NCBI GenBank assembly: GCA_041654215.1
Contig: JBAZDY010000060.1
Location: 1 to 9,590 of the forward strand
DNA length: 9,590 nt
Direction of reading: 5' to 3'
Source: Undivivens sp041654215
GTDB lineage: Bacteria > Omnitrophota > Gorgyraeia > Gygaellales > Profunditerraquicolaceae
The position numbers and the translations under genes are program-made. The notes under the pieces are model-generated. The model was not told the origin of the DNA, did not search any database, and saw only the letters and a program-made list of their open reading frames with translations. Below are positions 1 to 3,882 of this stretch, piece after piece. How positions within the stretch are numbered: the stretch's first letter is position 1; every line of letters begins with the position of its first letter.

Positions 1-25
1 TTCCACTCAGGGGCAAAGTGTTATT

Positions 26-87
26 CCTATTGGCCAAGGTGTAACACACAGGTGAATACTTGGCCATCCTATTGGCCAAGGTGCAAC
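26..87. repeat. Two direct repeats, 42-bp period
   Basis: A 20-bp unit beginning CCTATTGGCCAAGG occurs at 26-45 and again at 68-87 with one mismatch (T or C before the final AAC). The period is 42 bp. Each unit contains the 8-bp palindrome TTGGCCAA (30-37 and 72-79), and a near copy (TTGGCCAT) sits between them at 60-67. The spacer is not repeated further within the window. This looks like the edge of a short tandem repeat that may continue to the left. Confidence 0.7.
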
Positions 88-102
88 CGGGTTAAAACCC
101 GG
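87..102. repeat. Short GC-rich palindrome
   Basis: CCGGGTTAAAACCCGG has two perfect 7-nt arms around AA. It lies between the 42-bp repeats and the point where homology to the ATPase fragment stops, so it may mark a rearrangement junction. No T-tract follows it on either strand, so it is not a convincing terminator. Confidence 0.6.
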
Positions 103-120
103 GGATTTCTGGGATAGGGG

Positions 121-273
121 ATTAAAAATCCTGATATCCCTTTTGCTTTCGAGCGACTTAGTAACGTTCAGCGCAAGGGTTGTCTTCCATACTTGGCGGG
201 GGTCTTGAATAATTAAAACTTGGCCGCGGAAGGTTTGTTGGATAATGTTTTCTTCCAGTATTCGTTTAATCAT
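121..273 (-). pseudogene. Decayed N-terminal fragment of AAA-type ATPase (DUF4143-associated type)
   Basis: The translation from ATG at 273 starts MIKRILEENI and carries a DPRQVWKTT stretch followed by a DIRIFNP stretch. This matches the N-terminus of the bacterial ATPases that begin with a short basic segment and a GPRQVGKTT P-loop. Both P-loop glycines are replaced (G to D and G to W), so the Walker A motif is broken. Recognisable similarity ends after about 50 residues. The frame then runs through the palindrome and the 42-bp repeats to a stop at 7-9. Intact members of this family are about 380-450 residues, so nearly all of the protein is missing. The frame could also start at GTG 312, but that would put the upstream inverted repeat inside the gene. 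Family assignment is by memory of the P-loop pattern; that the gene is dead is inferred. Confidence 0.6.
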
Positions 274-281
274 ATGTAATG

Positions 282-323
282 TATGGCGTAATTTGTACTG
301 ACTAATGGACACATTACGCCATA
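282..323. repeat. 11-bp inverted repeat upstream of ATPase remnant
   Basis: TATGGCGTAAT (282-292) and ATTACGCCATA (313-323) are perfect complements separated by 20 nt. The repeat lies 9-50 nt upstream of the remnant's ATG on the minus strand. It could have been an operator or a hairpin in the leader. CATATG sits near each outer end (271-276 and 320-325). Confidence 0.65.
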
Positions 324-356
324 TGCTTTAGGAAGTCAAGTATTCTCCCCCTCCTT

Positions 357-376
357 GATGAAGCAATATCTTCATC
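357..376. repeat. Small hairpin
   Basis: GATGAAG (357-363) and CTTCATC (370-376) form a 7-bp stem with a 6-nt loop, flanked by C-rich runs. There is no T-tract. Its function is unknown. It lies between the methyltransferase terminator and the ATPase remnant. Confidence 0.5.
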
Positions 377-391
377 CCCCTTAGGTTTTCG

Positions 392-456
392 TCTATTTCC
401 AAAATAAAAACGCAAGGCGGCAATCCTTGCGCGAGAAGTGTTTTAGGAAATAGAGA
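392..456. repeat. Nested palindromic repeat element, copy 1
   Basis: Outer arms TCTATTTCCAAAA (392-404) and TTTTAGGAAATAGA (441-454) pair with one bulged base. Inside them is a 7-bp stem, CGCAAGG (411-417) with CCTTGCG (425-431). The right half, 422-456, recurs at 2457-2491 with 32 of 35 bases identical, so this is a dispersed element and not a unique structure. Confidence 0.75.
401..431 (-). terminator. Rho-independent terminator of the methyltransferase-like gene
   Basis: Read on the minus strand, CGCAAGG, a 7-nt loop and CCTTGCG are followed directly by TTTTTATTTT. The stem starts 63 nt past the stop of the 494-988 gene and points the same way. It is the clearest intrinsic terminator in the window and is embedded in a dispersed palindromic element. 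Confidence 0.8.
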
Positions 457-493
457 ACCGAGAGCAAACCGCAAGCAAACATACCCCTGCTAA

Positions 494-988
494 CTAAGCA
501 TCTCTCTTTCGTGGTTTTCTAAAGATATATTTTGGAAGGAAACGTCCGGTATTTTTGCAATACTCTTCATAATCATTAGGAAAAGTGTTTTTTAACATCT
601 TCTCTTCCTCTGCTGTCAACAGATGCCATACCGGATGCAGAATAATGGCCCAACCAATGAATACCCAATTATTTAACAGAACAGCTAACCCGAAATTGAA
701 GAAAGTCAAAAAAGCGGCATATAATGGATGGCGAAAATGTGAAAAAGCGCCCCGCGTTATCAATGTTTTTCCTCGTAATCCCGGTTTTAACGACATAAAA
801 CTCCAAACAAACATTATGATACTCATAGTAAAGAAGAGTGTAAAAACGGATACCCGCAAAAGAAAGCAGCCATCGCATATCATTGGGATTTTAAGCAAGT
901 CTTTAAAATACGCCGCAGCAAGAAACAGCAATACGCTAATTATTAGTCCATTAAAACCTGATCCAAATAGTCTTTTAAATTCAATCAT
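494..988 (-). CDS. Isoprenylcysteine carboxyl methyltransferase (ICMT)-family membrane protein
   Basis: A 164-residue integral membrane protein. Hydrophobic segments lie at about residues 12-28, 44-65 and 91-122. The C-terminal half carries the pattern of the ICMT/phospholipid methyltransferase group: TRGAFSHFRHPLY at 78-90, a TAEEEK cluster at 125-130, then spaced tyrosines 140 and 143 and GRFLP at 148-152. In this family the RHP and EE motifs line the S-adenosylmethionine site, so it is probably a SAM-dependent methyltransferase at the membrane. Bacterial members have mostly unknown substrates, and none can be named here. The length is ordinary for the bacterial group. An in-frame TAA shortly upstream makes ATG 988 the first available start, but no good Shine-Dalgarno precedes it. 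It stands alone, with its own terminator downstream and a dispersed repeat upstream, inside the AT-rich accessory region. Confidence 0.8.
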   Translation of the reverse strand: MIEFKRLFGSGFNGLIISVLLFLAAAYFKDLLKIPMICDGCFLLRVSVFTLFFTMSIIMFVWSFMSLKPGLRGKTLITRGAFSHFRHPLYAAFLTFFNFGLAVLLNNWVFIGWAIILHPVWHLLTAEEEKMLKNTFPNDYEEYCKNTGRFLPKYIFRKPRKRDA

Positions 989-1020
989 GGTGGTTAGAAA
1001 TTACCCAAATTAAAGCTCCT

Positions 1021-1093
1021 ACGCGCCACTAAATAACAACGCCCACAGGTGATGAGCAAGCCCGAATGAAAGGAGGGCGCGTCGAATCACTGC
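1021..1093. repeat. Dispersed inverted-repeat element, copy 1 (internally deleted)
   Basis: ACGCGCC (1021-1027) and GGCGCGT (1076-1082) are terminal inverted repeats. Positions 1041-1093 match 3538-3590 at 51 of 53 bases, and 1021-1044 match 3497-3520 at about 21 of 24. This copy lacks 21 nt present in the other; the gap lies between GCCC direct repeats, as expected for slippage or recombination. The match extends through CTGC (1090-1093), which in the other copy is the 3' end of tRNA-Gln. It lies in the gap upstream of the methyltransferase gene. Confidence 0.8.
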
Positions 1094-1319
1094 TCGATGT
1101 TGACACCAGCCGAGTTCCACAACATCAATGTTGCCAATTCGTTATCAAATTATACGTTTGGGAAGGGATGTTTGAAAGCTTATCATATCCATCCCTAAAA
1201 AATAAACTTTCAGCTTTGTCTTTTCCGCTGTCTTCCTTTTTACGTTTTGCGATTCCCCCTAACGAAGTTTCCAGCAAAACCAGTTAAGGACTCATTCTTC
1301 ATAATTCTTTCCTCTCGTT
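1094..1319. other. Intergenic stretch with no recognised gene
   Basis: Between the repeat and the HEPN stop I see only a 7-bp inverted repeat, GATGTTG (1096-1102) with CAACATC (1120-1126). Short frames on both strands lack a start with a ribosome site or any family resemblance. No T-tract hairpin was found after the HEPN stop, so where the NT/HEPN transcript ends is unclear. Confidence 0.5.
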
Positions 1320-1730
1320 TCAAATCTTCCCGATTATCTCCCTTACCCATTGATAAATTCTTGTGGTAACTTTGACCATCTCATCCGCATCTGATTTATT
1401 GATACTACGGCATTCGTATTCGACGAGATTTTTGCGGGCGATGATTTTGCGTAACTGCCTTGATTTCTCCTCGGCGCCGTCAAGCGGCAATCCAGCTACC
1501 AGGTCGCAAACATCAAAGTGGTCTTGCGAAATCGAACGCACGCCCTTTCCATAGACGCAAATCGCATCTGCGGATGAAATCGCACATTGAATAGCCAAGG
1601 TTGCTGCCGCATTCCAGTTTGAAGCATTAAATGCGGCTAACATCTGCTCATAATTATCAGTGGCCTTCTTTAAATATTCGGAAGCTGCCGCCCTACCCTC
1701 TTGCCTTATTTTTATCTCGCGAGCAGTCAT
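1320..1730 (-). CDS. HEPN-domain protein, partner of adjacent nucleotidyltransferase
   Basis: A 136-residue, mostly helical protein of the HEPN type seen beside minimal nucleotidyltransferases. Recognisable parts are the N-terminal helix with AASEYLKKATDNYEQM (15-30), the small-residue helix NAAATLAIQCAISSADAIC (40-58), DHFDVCDLV (70-78), and a final helix ending RIYQWVREII (124-133). In characterised pairs of this kind the HEPN protein is an RNase toxin and the NT silences it by adding AMP to a tyrosine. Toxic HEPNs carry R-X4-6-H near the start of the last helical hairpin. Here that place reads ARKNLVEYE (98-106), with no histidine but with Tyr105 and the acidic neighbours typical of one HEPN subgroup. 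RNase activity is therefore uncertain. It starts 2 nt after the NT stop, so the two are almost certainly co-translated and it shares the NT promoter. Confidence 0.8.
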   Translation of the reverse strand: MTAREIKIRQEGRAAASEYLKKATDNYEQMLAAFNASNWNAAATLAIQCAISSADAICVYGKGVRSISQDHFDVCDLVAGLPLDGAEEKSRQLRKIIARKNLVEYECRSINKSDADEMVKVTTRIYQWVREIIGKI

Positions 1731-1732
1731 AT

Positions 1733-2362
1733 TTAAATCTCCAATGGTTCTTTCCCATATAAAACGGAATAAGATTTCATTAAGGTTGAAACTGGCGGCT
1801 GGTTCTTTTTAAGCCGTTCCTTGAATTCTACAGCGGACTTTATATATGGATCTATCTGAACGCCAAAATATGCCTTAAATCTGGAGGCTATTTCGGAAAG
1901 GAAAACATTTTTAACTGGTTGAATATCCGCGGCCCTAGACACTACCACCGCAACATCAATATCGCTTCCCTTTTTAGCTGTCTCGGTTTGCACGCTTCCA
2001 TAAAGGATTAAAGATACAATTCTTGTTTTACTCTTAGTCCGTTTAAGTTCTATTAAAAGAAAGTCGCGGATTTCATTTTTAATGTTACTTTCTGCGGCAA
2101 ACATCGGACGAATAATTTTTTGAACAATTCGATCGTCTTCATTTAAAGTATAAATATGCTGTTTGCCAATAATATCTAATTTTAAGATGTTGCGTTCATG
2201 CAGGCTCTTTAGTGAATCATGTGTGGAAGGGGCCGAATAACCTACCAGCTTAGCAATCTGGCGGCCTGTGGCTTTAAAGTTCTTTCGGACAGTAAGAAGC
2301 CGCAAGATAGCCACCTTGGAAAGAGAATCAACGATTTCTTCAATTTGAAATATTTTAACCAT
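1733..2362 (-). CDS. Winged-helix/minimal nucleotidyltransferase fusion protein (antitoxin-type)
   Basis: A 209-residue two-domain protein. Residues 1 to about 75 form a winged helix-turn-helix: a helix with LSKVAILRLLTV (14-25), a recognition region around GRQIAKLVGYSAPSTHDSLK (33-52), and a wing ending IYTLNED (70-76). Residues of about 95-209 form a DNA polymerase beta-like nucleotidyltransferase. It has the signature GS (122-123), ten residues, then DID (134-136), and a plausible third metal-binding aspartate at 171 (GVQID). All catalytic acids are present, so the enzyme should be active, probably transferring AMP. In characterised MntA/HepT pairs the NT modifies its HEPN partner. Most MNT antitoxins lack a DNA-binding domain; here the fused winged helix and the palindromic operator at the start site point to self-repression. 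The start ATG 2362 has only a weak AGGT ribosome site, which itself lies in an operator half-site. HEPN follows 2 nt after the stop. Confidence 0.85.
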   Translation of the reverse strand: MVKIFQIEEIVDSLSKVAILRLLTVRKNFKATGRQIAKLVGYSAPSTHDSLKSLHERNILKLDIIGKQHIYTLNEDDRIVQKIIRPMFAAESNIKNEIRDFLLIELKRTKSKTRIVSLILYGSVQTETAKKGSDIDVAVVVSRAADIQPVKNVFLSEIASRFKAYFGVQIDPYIKSAVEFKERLKKNQPPVSTLMKSYSVLYGKEPLEI

Positions 2363-2368
2363 AATATG

Positions 2369-2396
2369 AACCTAACATATGTAAGGTTAACCTTAC
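2369..2396. promoter_or_regulatory. Three-half-site operator at the NT/HEPN start
   Basis: Three copies of an 8-bp half-site AACCTTAC lie here. AACCTAAC (2369-2376, one mismatch) runs forward, GTAAGGTT (2381-2388) is inverted, and AACCTTAC (2389-2396) is forward again. The last two form the perfect 16-bp palindrome GTAAGGTTAACCTTAC; the first two form a second palindrome around ATAT. The block lies between the -10 box and the NT start codon. It covers the expected transcription start, near 2394, and the weak ribosome site. The winged-helix NT protein is the obvious candidate to bind it. Confidence 0.8.
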
Positions 2397-2400
2397 AATG

Positions 2401-2428
2401 AATATAACACGTTTTATATAATTGTCAA
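2401..2428 (-). promoter_or_regulatory. Sigma-70-type promoter of the NT/HEPN operon
   Basis: On the minus strand a perfect -35 box TTGACA (2428-2423) is followed after 16 nt by TATATT (2406-2401), which matches five of six -10 consensus bases. The predicted start falls inside the palindromic operator, about 32 nt before the NT start codon. The spacer is AT-rich. Confidence 0.75.
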
Positions 2429-2456
2429 GAAGATTGGCTAAAATAAAAGACGAAAA

Positions 2457-2491
2457 AATCCTTGCGCGAGAAATGTCTTAGAAAATAGAGA
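2457..2491. repeat. Nested palindromic repeat element, copy 2 (half element)
   Basis: This stretch matches 422-456 at 32 of 35 bases. The left arm that would complete the inner stem is replaced by an A-rich stretch (2448-2457), so the hairpin that works as a terminator in copy 1 is lost here. It lies downstream of the 2666-3079 gene and just upstream of the NT promoter. Confidence 0.75.
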
Positions 2492-2562
2492 GTGGAAATT
2501 AGACCGCAATTGCGCTCCCCTCCATTGTCCAAATGTCGAACGCTCAATTGCTCAGTTTTATT

Positions 2563-2575
2563 CCGCCTACGGCGG
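2563..2575. repeat. GC-rich mini-hairpin
   Basis: CCGCC, TAC and GGCGG form a compact 5-bp hairpin in otherwise AT-rich spacer, about 90 nt downstream of the 2666-3079 gene. No T-tract follows on the minus strand. The rest of 2492-2665 shows no gene. Confidence 0.45.
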
Positions 2576-2665
2576 GAGAAAACCGCCCCTGTTGGACGAA
2601 ATCTGCAACTGGCTTATTATGAAAGCAGACATCATTTATGCGCCTCACAATATATTTACGCTCAT

Positions 2666-3079
2666 TTAGTCTATTTTACTCAATCGCCAATTTCCCCTAT
2701 AAATCCGAAAAGACTGTAAGAATATCTGTTTGCCCTTGATGTATTTTATTGTGCTCTTCGTTTCTGCCGCTAATCTTAACCATTCTTGTTTTTTATCCCA
2801 TTCTGGAAGAAGTCCTTCCAACATGCGTAAAGATATTTCATAATATTCAGGGAAATTTCTCATTTCAAATACTATTGCAATTTGTCTGTCTAACAATGGT
2901 TTTTCCTGATTAGGGAGGGGTTCAAAAAAATTTCTTATTAAAAGATGATAAGTCTCAAATCTTTTTTGTTTTACTTCCTTGCTCTGTAAATTAATATAAC
3001 GCACAGCCGCCCATGTTATAGCAACAATAGAAAAAAGAACACCTATCCCCTGAGAATTTACTTTTAACCATTCAAACAT
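2666..3079 (-). CDS. Membrane-anchored protein of unknown function
   Basis: A 137-residue protein with one clear N-terminal membrane segment (about residues 10-29, GIGVLFSIVAITWAAVRYIN). A charged, largely helical body follows, with EWDKKQEWLRLAAETKS at 93-109. The short polar N-terminus and the positive charges just after the helix (K34, K37, K39, R40) suggest that the body is cytoplasmic. I do not recognise a family. Small one-helix proteins of this layout are common beside accessory and defence genes, but nothing here gives a function. The start ATG 3079 is well supported by an AAGGGGG ribosome site 5-6 nt upstream. The downstream gap to the NT promoter contains the half palindromic repeat. 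Its base composition is AT-rich, like its neighbours. Confidence 0.6.
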   Translation of the reverse strand: MFEWLKVNSQGIGVLFSIVAITWAAVRYINLQSKEVKQKRFETYHLLIRNFFEPLPNQEKPLLDRQIAIVFEMRNFPEYYEISLRMLEGLLPEWDKKQEWLRLAAETKSTIKYIKGKQIFLQSFRIYRGNWRLSKID

Positions 3080-3134
3080 TTTGCCCCCTTTTTACAAATT
3101 TCTTGGGCGATATTAGCTTTACTATGAAGAACGC

Positions 3135-3413
3135 CTAATCTCGAGACTTACTCAAACTTATCAGCTCGCTTTTATTCCCCATTATCAAGGCTTTCTTCTT
3201 TGCGCGAGTCCATCCCTTAATTTGTCGTTCACGTTGTTCCGCTTCAAAGCGATTCTTAAATGTTTCTTTATATAGGATCTCTTTTGGACGATTATACCCC
3301 GTAAAATGCCCGCCTTTCCCTTGAATATGTTCTTTTACGCGTCTATCTATATCATCGGTGATACCGGTATAAATTGCTTCATCCTTGCACAATAACATAT
3401 AAACAAACCACAT
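3135..3413 (-). CDS. Small GIY-YIG endonuclease-domain protein (UPF0213-like)
   Basis: A 92-residue protein consisting almost only of a GIY-YIG nuclease domain. The first motif strand is VYM (4-6) and the second is YTG (15-17). These are followed by the conserved arginines 24-25, His29 and the catalytic-type glutamate 62 in QREREIK-like context (RERQIKGW, 61-68). All active-site positions look intact, so DNA cleavage is plausible, although the role of these small stand-alone proteins is poorly known. I chose ATG 3413 because a GAAGGAC ribosome site lies about 6 nt upstream and the domain starts there. A start 60 nt further up (3473) would add 20 charged residues translated from repeat-like sequence. 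The gene lies between the unknown membrane protein and the tRNA-side repeat. Confidence 0.85.
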   Translation of the reverse strand: MWFVYMLLCKDEAIYTGITDDIDRRVKEHIQGKGGHFTGYNRPKEILYKETFKNRFEAEQRERQIKGWTRAKKKALIMGNKSELISLSKSRD

Positions 3414-3489
3414 TTTTTGTCCTTCGACGCACTCCGGTTCGACGCGTTCGTCCTTGCGGATTCTCTTGCTCACCCTCGCTTGCTCAGGA

Positions 3490-3586
3490 TGATTCTACGC
3501 GCCGGTAAATGACAACGCCCCCATCTCAAAGTAACCCGCCCACAGATGATGAGCAAGCCCGAATGAAATGAGGGCGCGTCGAATCA
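3490..3586. repeat. Dispersed inverted-repeat element, copy 2, abutting tRNA-Gln
   Basis: The 14-bp ends TGATTCTACGCGCC (3490-3503) and GGCGCGTCGAATCA (3573-3586) pair at 13 of 14 positions. The right end stops at the base next to the tRNA-Gln discriminator (3587). Positions 3538-3590 recur at 1041-1093. This copy keeps the 21 nt missing from copy 1. With a size of 97 bp and no coding capacity, it resembles a miniature inverted-repeat element. The next stretch to the left (3420-3489), upstream of the GIY-YIG start, is made of further CGACGC/GCTTGCTCA-type motifs. Confidence 0.75.
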
Positions 3587-3658
3587 CTGCCCCGCATGGA
3601 CTCGAACCATGATAGTCAGATCCAGAATCTGAAGTCCTACCGATTAGACGACAGGGCA
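3587..3658 (-). tRNA. tRNA-Gln (anticodon CUG)
   Basis: A 72-nt cloverleaf read on the minus strand. The acceptor stem TGCCCTG pairs with CGGGGCA (one G-U pair). The D-arm has 4 bp with GG in an 8-nt loop. The anticodon stem TCAGA/TCTGA encloses loop TTCTGGA, giving anticodon CUG. The variable loop is 4 nt. The T-arm CATGG/CCATG encloses TTCGAGT. The discriminator is G, as in tRNA-Gln. CCA is not encoded. The first pair is U-A and the D-loop has no extra base 20a, the two features used by bacterial GatCAB to recognise tRNA-Gln. It lies 224 nt after gltX on the same strand. Confidence 0.93.
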
Positions 3659-3690
3659 ATAATCATATAAATCTTTTAGTAGAAAAAATG

Positions 3691-3785
3691 CTGAGATTGT
3701 CGAAGCATAAGCTCATAAATAAACCAATTGGAACACTTACTTATAAAACTTTTATATAGAAAATCCTGAGCGAAGTCGAAGCATA
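3691..3785. repeat. Pair of CTGAG...TCGAAGCATA repeats in the gltX-tRNA gap
   Basis: CTGAGATTGTCGAAGCATA (3691-3709) and CTGAGCGAAGTCGAAGCATA (3766-3785) are imperfect direct repeats. The second contains the CTGAGCGAAGTCGAA motif that is scattered through intergenic regions of many bacterial genomes. The rest of the gap holds a 5-bp hairpin at 3838-3851 (GCGTA/TACGC) and GC-rich runs just after the gltX stop. No convincing terminator or tRNA promoter was found. Confidence 0.6.
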
Positions 3786-3882
3786 GCCCCGGCAATTCAC
3801 GGCTTCCTATTCTATTACAGGGCCCCGGCTGTGACAAGCGTAATTTTACGCCCGCGCCCGCGCGCCGAAGAAAAACCTTCTG

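Noticed and set aside
26..87. Start of a CRISPR array
   Set aside because: Only two 20-bp units are present, the intervening part contains a near copy of the unit core, and no cas gene is seen.
1096..1126. Terminator after the NT/HEPN operon
   Set aside because: The 7-bp arms are 17 nt apart with no T-tract and lie about 200 nt past the HEPN stop.
585..1287. Plus-strand frames at 585-1013 and 1066-1287
   Set aside because: The first is antisense to the methyltransferase-like gene. The second is built from the dispersed repeat and low-complexity spacer without a recognisable product.
3659..3700. Dedicated promoter for tRNA-Gln
   Set aside because: TATGAT lies only 3 nt before the tRNA and has no matching -35 box; the TCGACA further up pairs only with a poor -10.
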